Shown here: positions 8,341-15,763 of the stretch, piece by piece
Numbering within the stretch: the stretch's first letter is position 1
How the letters are laid out: each line of letters begins with the position of its first letter
Made by a program: the position numbers and the translations under genes
Notes under the pieces: model-generated
Told to the model about the DNA's origin: nothing
The model's database searches: none
Seen by the model: only the letters and a program-made list of their open reading frames with translations
Source of the DNA: Marisediminicola senii
GTDB taxonomy: Bacteria > Actinomycetota > Actinomycetes > Actinomycetales > Microbacteriaceae
NCBI RefSeq assembly: GCF_011057645.1
Contig: NZ_JAALGE010000001.1
Coordinates: 62,001 to 126,000 of the forward strand
Length of the DNA: 64,000 nt
Direction: 5' to 3'

Positions 8341-8738
8341 CCTACTGGGCCATGAACGCGGTCTTCCTCGCGATCGTCGCCGGGGTGGGCATCGTCGCCG
8401 TCGCGCTCGCCGCCACCGGCTTCCGCACCGGGGTGCGCTGGGCGTCGATCGGCATCGCGATGGGTATCGTGCTCGTCATGACCGCGATCTTCGACAACGT
8501 GATGATCGGGGTCGGGCTGGTGGCCTACGACGCAGACAAGATCTCCGGCCAGTTCATCGGCATCGCCCCGCTCGAGGACTTCGCCTACGCGATCGCCGCC
8601 GTGATCCTGCTGCCGTCGCTGTGGATCATCCTGGGGCGCAGGCCCGCCGGTCTTGGTGCGGGTGACGCTGACGGTGCGGGCGGCGGGTCTGGCGGCGGGT
8701 CTGCGGTCGGACCGACCAGCCGAGTGGATGCCTCGTGA
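8337..8738 (+). CDS. crtYf: Carotenoid cyclase subunit, CrtYf type
   Basis: A 133-residue membrane protein, the second half of the heterodimeric C50 cyclase. Segments at about 5-27, 34-55 and 76-98 are hydrophobic. DKISGQFIGIAPLEDFAYAI holds the conserved acidic Pro-Leu-Glu-Asp motif. The ATG overlaps the crtYe stop (ATGA) and the stop overlaps the crtEb start, so the three are coupled. The last 30 residues or so are Gly/Asp/Ala-rich and outside the conserved fold. Confidence 0.9.
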   Translation: MTYWAMNAVFLAIVAGVGIVAVALAATGFRTGVRWASIGIAMGIVLVMTAIFDNVMIGVGLVAYDADKISGQFIGIAPLEDFAYAIAAVILLPSLWIILGRRPAGLGAGDADGAGGGSGGGSAVGPTSRVDAS

Positions 8739-9598
8739 GCCTCGTTCGCAGCCTGTTCGTGGCATCGCGGCCGCTGAGCTGGGTGAACACCGCGTTCCCG
8801 TTCGCCGCTGCGTACTTCGTCACCACACGCGACGTCGACCTCGTGCTCGTGATCGGCGCGCTGTACTTTCTGATTCCCTACAACGTGGCGATGTACGGCA
8901 TCAACGACGTCTTCGACTACGAATCCGACCTGCGCAACCCGCGCAAGGGCGGGGTCGAGGGGGCGCTGCTCGACCCCGGCGTGCATCGCGCGACGCTCAT
9001 CGCGGCCGCCGCGAGCAACGTGCCGTTCCTCGTGTACCTGTTCGCGGTCGGGTCGCCGCTGTCGGCCGTCGTCCTCGTGATCAGCGTATTCGCCGTCGTC
9101 GCGTACTCGGCGCCCGGGCTGCGGTTCAAGGAGCGCCCGTTCGTCGACTCGATCACGTCGAGCGTGCACTTCGTCTCGCCCGCGGTATTCGGCCTCACCC
9201 TCGCTGGAGCACAGGTCACCACAGGGCTCATCGCGATCCTGGTGTCGTTCTTTCTCTGGGGCGCCGCCTCACACGCGTTCGGGGCGGTGCAGGACATCGT
9301 CGCCGACCGGGAGGGCCGCATCTCGTCGATCGCGACCGAGATCGGCGGCCGCGCCACCGTGCGGCTCGCGTTCGTGGCCTACGTGCTCGCGGGGGTGCTG
9401 CTGCTGTTCCTCGGGTTGCCCGGTGCCATCGCGTCGGTGCTCGCGCTGCCGTACGCGCTCAGCGTGCTGCCGTTCTGGTCGATCAGCGACGAGAACGCCG
9501 AGTCGGCCAACCGCGGCTGGAAGCGGTTTCTCGGGTTCAACTTCGCCAGCGGGTTCGTGGTGACGCTGCTGCTCATCTGGTGGTGCGCGACCACGTAG
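8735..9598 (+). CDS. crtEb: Lycopene elongase (UbiA-family prenyltransferase)
   Basis: A 287-residue integral membrane prenyltransferase that adds two C5 units to lycopene, giving the C50 skeleton (flavuxanthin type) that CrtYe/CrtYf then cyclise. The UbiA Asp-rich motifs are INDVFDYESD (about residues 55-64) and VQDIVADREGRISS (about 187-200). It has about eight hydrophobic segments. The GTG start overlaps crtYf by four bases. It is the last gene of the operon, and its presence fixes the product as C50 rather than C40. Confidence 0.94.
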   Translation: MSLVRSLFVASRPLSWVNTAFPFAAAYFVTTRDVDLVLVIGALYFLIPYNVAMYGINDVFDYESDLRNPRKGGVEGALLDPGVHRATLIAAAASNVPFLVYLFAVGSPLSAVVLVISVFAVVAYSAPGLRFKERPFVDSITSSVHFVSPAVFGLTLAGAQVTTGLIAILVSFFLWGAASHAFGAVQDIVADREGRISSIATEIGGRATVRLAFVAYVLAGVLLLFLGLPGAIASVLALPYALSVLPFWSISDENAESANRGWKRFLGFNFASGFVVTLLLIWWCATT

Positions 9599-9616
9599 AC
9601 GCTGCGGGTGCGGTGC

Positions 9617-9631
9617 GGGACCTTCGACTCT
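9617..9631 (+). promoter_or_regulatory. DosR/DevR-like box upstream of the stress protein gene
   Basis: GGGACCTTCGACTCT matches the mycobacterial DosR half-site form GGGACTTTCGGCCCT (consensus from memory) at 12 of 15 positions. It lies about 73 bp before the universal stress protein gene, and a DevRS-like pair is encoded next to it. Binding is inferred. Confidence 0.35.
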
Positions 9632-9703
9632 GGTCGGGCCGGGCGCCGCGAACGACTCTGTATGAGGGGGCCTTGCTGGTCGCCACCATACGGAGGGCAT
9701 CCC

Positions 9704-10630
9704 ATGACCGCACGCCTGGTGACCGGTGCGACGATCGCCGCGACCGACGGCGGCGACACGGCCTCGGCGGCCGCCGACTGGGCTGCCGACCGGGCGCAAC
9801 GCTCAGAGTCTCCCATGGCACTGGTGCGCGTCGTCGAGCCGATACGCCACGAGCTGGCCACCGACGTCGACCGTCGCGTGGCAGCCGAACGCGCCGACGT
9901 GCAGGTCGAGTGTGCCCGCCTGCGCGCCTGCCACCCCACCCTCGACCTCACCACCGACGTGGTCTACGGCGATCCCGGTGAGATCCTGCGGCAGATGTCG
10001 TCATCGGCGAACCTGCTGGTGATCGGCAGTTCGTCGCGGCGCCGGCACGAGTCGTTCGTGGTCGACCGGCTCGTGGCGACCACGAACGGCCCCGTCGCGG
10101 TGATCCCCGCGGTGCCGGCCAGCACGGCCGAGATCGCCCGCCACGGCATCGTCGTCGGGGTCGACGGCACCGACGCGTCCCTCGCGGCACTCGCGTTCGC
10201 AGCCGCCGAGGCCGCCCGCTCCGGGGAGCCCCTCGACGTCGTGCACGCCTGGCTCGACTCGCGGATCATCGCCAAGGCCGACGCGGCGAGGGCCTCCGAC
10301 GACGCCGCGCGCACGGCACTGCTGCGGTCGCAGCACGAGGCGCTACTCCGTGACTCGGTCACCGCGGTCACCCGCGAGCACCCGACGCTCGCCGTGCGCG
10401 AGCGGGTAGTGCAGGGCGACGCGGCCACCGTGCTGCTCGACGCCGCGAGCGGCAGGAGGATGCTCGTCGTCGGAATCAACGGGCGCTCCCGCATCGCGCG
10501 GTTCCTGCTCGGATCGGTCAGCCGCGCCATCGTGCGCGCCGCCGCGGTGCCCACCGTCGTCGTCCGCGGAGACACGGGCGAGGAGGCCCCGGCGCACGTC
10601 GAGGCCGCGTCCTCGGCACCGGGGCAGTAG
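9704..10630 (+). CDS. Tandem-domain universal stress protein
   Basis: A 308-residue cytosolic protein of two USP domains (about 1-140 and 148-290). The second has the ATP-binding pattern VVGVDGTDASLAAL at its start and VVGINGRSRIARFLLGSVSRAIV near its end (G-x2-G-x9-G-S type). In the first domain the loop is IGSSSRRRHESFVVDRL. ATG 9704 follows GGAGGG by 7 bp. Tandem USPs are common members of the actinobacterial hypoxia/dormancy regulon. The convergent DevRS-like genes and the upstream box fit that role here. Confidence 0.88.
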   Translation: MTARLVTGATIAATDGGDTASAAADWAADRAQRSESPMALVRVVEPIRHELATDVDRRVAAERADVQVECARLRACHPTLDLTTDVVYGDPGEILRQMSSSANLLVIGSSSRRRHESFVVDRLVATTNGPVAVIPAVPASTAEIARHGIVVGVDGTDASLAALAFAAAEAARSGEPLDVVHAWLDSRIIAKADAARASDDAARTALLRSQHEALLRDSVTAVTREHPTLAVRERVVQGDAATVLLDAASGRRMLVVGINGRSRIARFLLGSVSRAIVRAAAVPTVVVRGDTGEEAPAHVEAASSAPGQ

Positions 10631-10636
10631 CGCCGG

Positions 10637-11263
10637 TCAGGGCTCCCGGCGTGCCGCCCCGTAGACGGCAGCCTGCGTGCGACGCTCCATGCCGAGGGTG
10701 CGCAGCAGGCCGGTGACGTAGTTCTTCACGGTCTTCTCGGCCAACCCGAGCTCGAGCCCGATCTGCCGGTTCGTCATCCCCTCGGCGATCAGGGCCAGCA
10801 CATCCGCTTCGCGCGGGGAGAGCGCGATATCCGGGCTGCGTGCCCCGCCGGTGATGGATGCCACCACCCGGCGTGACATCTGCAGGTCGACGAGCCGGCG
10901 GCCCGCGGCCACGAGCCGGATCGACTCGATCAGACGCTGCCCCCGGATGTCCTTCAGCACGTAGCCCGCCGCCCCGGCGAGCACGGCGGCGACGCTCGCC
11001 TCGTCGTCGTCGAACGCGGTGAGCATGAGGCAGTGGATCTCGGGATGCGTGGCGCGGATGTGCCGGCACAGGTCGATTCCGCTGCTGTCGGGCAGTCGAA
11101 CGTCGAGCACGGCGACATCGGGCAGGGTCGCCGCGATGCGCGCCCTGGCTTGCGCGGCCGTCGATGCTTCGCCGACCACCTCGAGGTCGTCGTGCGAGTC
11201 GATGAGGGCCGCGACGCCGCCGCGCACGATCTCGTGGTCGTCGACGAGGAACACCCGGGTCAT
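10637..11263 (-). CDS. NarL/DevR-type response regulator
   Basis: A 208-residue regulator. The receiver domain (1-120) has the acid pocket VDDHE, phospho-acceptor DVRLPD at about Asp54, and Lys in VLKD. The LuxR-type helix-turn-helix (about 145-205) reads LSPREADVLALIAEGMTNRQI and AEKTVKNYVTGLL. The start overlaps the stop of the upstream histidine kinase (ATGA), so the two are one coupled operon. Its nearest well-known relative in layout is DevR/DosR with DevS. Target genes are unknown; the adjacent stress protein is the best guess. Confidence 0.9.
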   Translation of the reverse strand: MTRVFLVDDHEIVRGGVAALIDSHDDLEVVGEASTAAQARARIAATLPDVAVLDVRLPDSSGIDLCRHIRATHPEIHCLMLTAFDDDEASVAAVLAGAAGYVLKDIRGQRLIESIRLVAAGRRLVDLQMSRRVVASITGGARSPDIALSPREADVLALIAEGMTNRQIGLELGLAEKTVKNYVTGLLRTLGMERRTQAAVYGAARREP

Positions 11264-13044
11264 TCGGTGCCTCCCCTGTGGAGTGCGGGCCCGGGCGACG
11301 TGGGTATCTCGGCAGACCAGCGCAACCGGGTGCCGATGCCTGTGCTTGTGCTTGTGCCACTCTCCGCGCCCGTGCCGTCGCCGTCACCCGGCTCCACCCG
11401 CAGGGAACCCCGCCATCTCGCGGCACGCACCGCGAGGTTCGCGAGCCCGCTCTCGTTTCTCTCGTGCGGCATTCCGACCCCGTCATCCACTATCTGCACT
11501 TCGACCCGACCTTCGGCGGCCGACACCCGCACCGCGACAGCCGTCGCGTCGGCATGGCGCGCCACGTTGCTCAACCCTTCGCGCACGACCGCGAGCACGT
11601 CGTCGATGAGGTCGTCGGCGGCACCATCGGACCCCAGGAGGTCGAGCGGGCCCGCGAAGGCGAGCCGCGGGGTCACCGTGAACACGTCGCCGAGTTCGGC
11701 GAGAAGGTCGATCACCCGGAACTTGAGGGTCGTCCGCCCGGCCCTGGTCTGCGGGGCCAGCGCGAAGATGGCCGTCCTGATCTCGACGATCGCCGCGTCG
11801 AGCATGTCGATGTGGCGCTCGAGACGCGCGCGGGTGTCGTCGCCGACGTCGGACCGCGCCGACGCCTGCATGTCGAGTCCCGCCGCATACAGGCGCTGGA
11901 TCACGTGGTCGTGCAGGTCACGGGCGATGCGTCCGCGGTCTTCGGCGCGCTCGAGCCGGTGGCGGTCGGAGCGCACCGCGGCGACGTCGATCGCGAGCGT
12001 GGCCTGGCGGGCGAAGTCGGTGATCATCTCGATGTCGGCGGCGGAGAATCCGGCGCGGCCGGGGGAGCGAGACACGGTGAGCGCGCCGTGCACGGTGTCA
12101 GGGGTCTCGAGCGGAACCGCGATGGTCGGGCCGAGCTGCAGCGGCACGCCCGAGACCTCGGTGAGGGTCTGCAGGTTGGCGGTGACGAGGATCTCGTGCG
12201 ACTGCAGGGCCCGGCCGGAGAGGGTGCCGTCGGCGGGAACGACGAGGCCCTGCAGGTCGCCCGCGAGCCGACCGCGCGCCGTGTCGACGATCACGGTCGT
12301 GGCCGTCGCGGGCAGCACGATGCAGGCGAGGTCGGCGTCGGCGAGGGTGACCACGCGATCGGCGATGAGGTGCAGGGGCGACTCGGCGTCGTCGGAGAGC
12401 AGCGAGGTGGCCACCTCGGTGGATGCGGCGCTCCAGGCCTGCCGGCGGGCGGTCTCGTCGAACATTCGCGCGTTGTCGATCGCGATGCCCGCGGTGGCCG
12501 CGAGCGAGGTCAGCAGCTCCTGGTCTTCTGCCGTGAACTCGCCGGTGCGCTTCTCGGCGAAGTACAGGCTGCCGAAAAGTTCGCCGCGCACGCGGATGGG
12601 CACTCCGAGGAACGACTCCATGGCGGGGTGCGCGGCCGGAAAGCCGACCGATCGCGGGTCGTCGTGGATATGAGCCGTGCGAACGGGGGCTCCGTCGGTG
12701 AGCACGGCGCCCAGCATCCCGTGCCCCTCTGGCAGACGTCCGATGCGTGCCACCTGCTCTTCGGTCATGCCGACGTGCACGAACTGTTCGAGTCCGCCGT
12801 CGGCCGACCGCACACCCAGGGCGCCGTAGCGCGCGTCGACGAGGCCGACCGCGGCGCCGATCAGCGAGGTGAGCACGGTGGGAAGGTCGAGCTGTCCGAC
12901 GACGAGCCGGTTGGCCTTGAGCAGTTCGCGAAGGCGGCCCTGCGTGTCGGCGACCTTCTGGGCGCTCGACATGAGCGCGGAGAGCGCCGCGTCGAGATCG
13001 GTGCGCGGGCCATCGGGAAAGGCGAGCGAGTGGGGAGTGTTCAT
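11260..13044 (-). CDS. DevS/DosT-like GAF-domain histidine kinase
   Basis: A 594-residue cytosolic kinase: two GAF domains (about 55-200 and 215-375), HisKA_3 dimerisation with phospho-acceptor His in IARDLHDHVIQRLYAAGL (about 395-412), and a HATPase domain with VREGLSNVARHA and VDDGVGM. The first GAF keeps the HPAMESFLGVP motif. In mycobacterial DevS/DosT a His in this region binds haem, so His139 may make this a gas or redox sensor (inference). The C-terminus carries a Gly/Thr/Ser-rich insertion inside the ATPase fold. The start has only a weak ribosome binding site. Confidence 0.87.
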   Translation of the reverse strand: MNTPHSLAFPDGPRTDLDAALSALMSSAQKVADTQGRLRELLKANRLVVGQLDLPTVLTSLIGAAVGLVDARYGALGVRSADGGLEQFVHVGMTEEQVARIGRLPEGHGMLGAVLTDGAPVRTAHIHDDPRSVGFPAAHPAMESFLGVPIRVRGELFGSLYFAEKRTGEFTAEDQELLTSLAATAGIAIDNARMFDETARRQAWSAASTEVATSLLSDDAESPLHLIADRVVTLADADLACIVLPATATTVIVDTARGRLAGDLQGLVVPADGTLSGRALQSHEILVTANLQTLTEVSGVPLQLGPTIAVPLETPDTVHGALTVSRSPGRAGFSAADIEMITDFARQATLAIDVAAVRSDRHRLERAEDRGRIARDLHDHVIQRLYAAGLDMQASARSDVGDDTRARLERHIDMLDAAIVEIRTAIFALAPQTRAGRTTLKFRVIDLLAELGDVFTVTPRLAFAGPLDLLGSDGAADDLIDDVLAVVREGLSNVARHADATAVAVRVSAAEGRVEVQIVDDGVGMPHERNESGLANLAVRAARWRGSLRVEPGDGDGTGAESGTSTSTGIGTRLRWSAEIPTSPGPALHRGGTE

Positions 13045-13058
13045 TTACCTGGTCCTCG

Positions 13059-13112
13059 GCGTCTGCGCGGGTCTGGGCGTCTGCGCGGGTCTAGGCGTCA
13101 GAGCGAGTCTAG
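13059..13112. repeat. 18-bp tandem repeat, three units
   Basis: Three 18-bp units begin at 13059, 13077 and 13095, with a fourth partial copy. The first two differ at one base near the end (GGTCTGG versus GGTCTAG). The array fills the divergent intergenic space between the histidine kinase and the membrane protein. Confidence 0.75.
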
Positions 13113-13151
13113 GCGTCGGTCGTGTCGTAGCGTGGGCGTCGAGGGGGACTC

Positions 13152-14294
13152 ATGACCGTTGACCTGCGCTGGCTGACCGCGCCCGCCGACGAGGTCGCCT
13201 CGGCGATGGCCAGGGTGCGTCGCGGTTCGCGGCCGCGGTGGATGCCCACCAGGCGGCAGGTGCTCGTTCACGTGAACCACTGCCTGCTGCTCTGGTACCT
13301 CTTCTTCGTGCTGATGACATTCGGCATTCGCGTCGACGTCTACCAGGACGGGCGGGTGCTCGCGAGCGATATCGGGCAGTTCGTGATCACGGCGGCGGTG
13401 CTCGCGGCCTGGCTGTTCGGCACGTGGCGCCTGTACCGGTGGGCGGCCATGCCCCCGTCGCCTCGCGCGCGGCTGGCGGAGTGGAGGCAGACCCTCACGG
13501 CGCTCGCCAACGGGTTCGAGCCGCGGCCGAGCCCCGTCGCGACATTCCCCTCGCTCATCACGGGTGCGGACCGCGGGGTGCGGGAGTACCCGCGGTTCGT
13601 CGCGTCGGGCATCGAGTTCGGCAACCTGACGCGACGCCAGGGTCGGACACGGAAGTGGCGATACCTCGCGGTCAGACTGCCCGCGCCGCTGCCGCACCTC
13701 GTGCTCGACGCGACGGCGAACGACGGAGTGACCAGCGACCTCCCGGCGAACGTCGCGCGCGGCCAGTCGCTGACGCTCGAGGGCGGGTTCGAGCGGTGGT
13801 TTCGCGTGTACACGCCATCCGGCTACCACCGGGATGCCCTGTACGTACTGACGCCCGACGTGATGGCGGACCTCATCGACCACGCACCCGGCTACAACGT
13901 GGAGATCGTCGACAGGACCCTGTCGTTCTACGCGCCGGCGGCTGCGGACTACGGCGAGGCCGCCCACTGGGAGTCCCTGCACGCGATGCTCACGACCGTG
14001 ACACCGCGAATCGTCGTGAAGGCCCAGCGCTACCTCGACGACCGGGTGCCGGGGCAGGAGGTGCCATTCATGCTCACCGCCTACCGCGAGGAACGCCTCC
14101 GTCCCAGCCTCCGTTGGGTGGAACCCCAGCCCCAGATCGGACCCGATGGACAGCGACTCACCACCCACGGGCGCGACACGGGCGTGTGGTCCGTACTCGG
14201 CGCGATCGGCTGGTACGCGACCCTGGCGTTCCTCTATGCGGTACCCGCCATCTTCGCCTTCGCGGGCTTCATGTCGATCGTCGACGGGTTCTGA
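13152..14294 (+). CDS. Unknown membrane protein
   Basis: A 380-residue protein I do not recognise. It has two hydrophobic segments near the N-terminus (about 42-62 and 75-92), a long soluble central region, and two further segments at the C-terminus (about 340-378). The central region contains ASGIEFGNLTRRQGR and, further on, WFRVYTPSGYHRDALYVLTPDVMADL. This resembles the layout of uncharacterised actinobacterial membrane proteins with a cytosolic beta-rich middle domain. No catalytic motif is visible. ATG 13152 follows GAGGGGG. It faces the downstream carboxypeptidase-like gene. Confidence 0.75.
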   Translation: MTVDLRWLTAPADEVASAMARVRRGSRPRWMPTRRQVLVHVNHCLLLWYLFFVLMTFGIRVDVYQDGRVLASDIGQFVITAAVLAAWLFGTWRLYRWAAMPPSPRARLAEWRQTLTALANGFEPRPSPVATFPSLITGADRGVREYPRFVASGIEFGNLTRRQGRTRKWRYLAVRLPAPLPHLVLDATANDGVTSDLPANVARGQSLTLEGGFERWFRVYTPSGYHRDALYVLTPDVMADLIDHAPGYNVEIVDRTLSFYAPAAADYGEAAHWESLHAMLTTVTPRIVVKAQRYLDDRVPGQEVPFMLTAYREERLRPSLRWVEPQPQIGPDGQRLTTHGRDTGVWSVLGAIGWYATLAFLYAVPAIFAFAGFMSIVDGF

Positions 14295-14306
14295 TCGCTG
14301 GCGGCC

Positions 14307-15593
14307 CTAGGGCTGCCCGAGCTCGCCGGGGTGGGTGAGGCGCCACCAGTCCGTCGGCGGTTCGATGGAGCCGTCGAGTCGCACGGGAGCGGTCGCGGTG
14401 TTCGGCCCCGCGGTGAAGGTGATGCTGCCGACGACCTCGCCGTCGGTGTAGGCGACCGGTGTCGTGAGCTCCATCGTCGCCGAGATCGGGGTGTCCGACC
14501 AGGTGAAGATCGACGCGTCGGTGCCGATGACCAGTTGGGCGGTGGAACCCCACGGGGTCGACAGCGAACCGACGTTCTGGCCGGCGGTCGCGACCGGCAC
14601 GTCGTGAAAGCCGTCGCGAATGCTCGCGAGCAGGGTGAGGACGCTGGAGCCGACCGTCTCGCCGGAGTACCCGCCGAGCACGACTCCTGTCACGCCGAGG
14701 GGCTCGGCCGCACCGACGTCGAGCGATGCGGTGTACAGCAGGGTGCTGTTGTTCTCGCCGAGGCTGCCGGTCTTGAGGCCCGTGATCCCGAGGTTGCCGA
14801 GCAGGTAGTTGGTGTTGGAGACCCTGCCAGTGTCGGGAACCGTGATGGATTCCGTCGCCGCGATCCGCGCGATCACGGGGTTCGCCGCGGCCAGCTTGCC
14901 GATGGCGACGAGGTCACCGGGCGTGCTCGCGTTGCGGGGGTTGATGCCGGTGGGCTCCACGATCGTGGTGCCGGTGAGGCCGTGGGCGGCCAGCCATCGC
15001 CGGGTGGCGCCGACGAAGGCGTCCTGCGACCCGAAGGCCCAGGTGGACAGCGCCTCGGCGTAGTTGCTCGCCGACGGGATCAGCATGGTCGCGAGTGCCT
15101 GGTTCTGCGACATCGAGCTGCCGGTGGGCATGCCCACGGTGGTCGCCCCGAGCGAGTAGTACTTGTCGTAGAGGTCGTTGTCGGCCTCGTCGAAGGTGAT
15201 GGTCGGCCCCGGGTCATCGGCGCCCGCGAGGGGCCTCTCGTCGAGGATGACCAGCGCGGTGATGAGCTTGCTGATGCTCGCGATGGAGCGGGCTTCACCG
15301 GATCCGCCGGCGGCCCAGATGCCGTTCGCCTCGGCTCCGAGGTACGCGTCGGCCCCCGAGATGCTGATCGCCGACGCGACCTCGGTGGGGATGGCCAGTT
15401 GCGCGGCAGCGGGCGCGACGACCTCCGGCGTCTCGGACGTCACGGCGGGCGCGCTGACTGGCGCGGTCAGCGCCCACCAGACATAGCTGCCGGCCGCGCC
15501 CAGCGCGAGTACGAGTACCAGGGCGACCGCGACCAGGGCCCGGCGGCGTCGGATGCGGTGTCGCTCGGCATCCCGCGGATCACGCCCGTTCAC
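14307..15593 (-). CDS. D-alanyl-D-alanine carboxypeptidase-like protein (S11 type)
   Basis: A 428-residue membrane-anchored serine peptidase of the penicillin-binding fold, expected to trim peptidoglycan stem peptides outside the cell. One membrane helix (about 19-41) follows a basic stretch. The SxxK motif is Ser106-Ile-Ser-Lys109 and KTG is in GLKTGS. The second motif, normally SxN, reads Ser174-Ala-Ser176 with Asn one place later. The GTG start is the first available, but coding-like sequence in the same frame continues 33 codons upstream to a TGA at 15693-15695, so the N-terminus may be longer or shifted. Confidence 0.8.
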   Translation of the reverse strand: MNGRDPRDAERHRIRRRRALVAVALVLVLALGAAGSYVWWALTAPVSAPAVTSETPEVVAPAAAQLAIPTEVASAISISGADAYLGAEANGIWAAGGSGEARSIASISKLITALVILDERPLAGADDPGPTITFDEADNDLYDKYYSLGATTVGMPTGSSMSQNQALATMLIPSASNYAEALSTWAFGSQDAFVGATRRWLAAHGLTGTTIVEPTGINPRNASTPGDLVAIGKLAAANPVIARIAATESITVPDTGRVSNTNYLLGNLGITGLKTGSLGENNSTLLYTASLDVGAAEPLGVTGVVLGGYSGETVGSSVLTLLASIRDGFHDVPVATAGQNVGSLSTPWGSTAQLVIGTDASIFTWSDTPISATMELTTPVAYTDGEVVGSITFTAGPNTATAPVRLDGSIEPPTDWWRLTHPGELGQP

Positions 15594-15763
15594 GAACTCG
15601 CGTTCGCCGCCCAGCAGCTCGTGCAGGTCGGCGAACTCCGAGTCGGAATGCTGCTGCGTCGCGATGGAGAGCCCCGTTCCTAGTGCCGGGTCTCATCCTC
15701 CATCATCGCCGAGCCGTGGGGAAGCCTCAATTTCGGGGGCGGGGGGCGCGATTCGCGAGCGAA

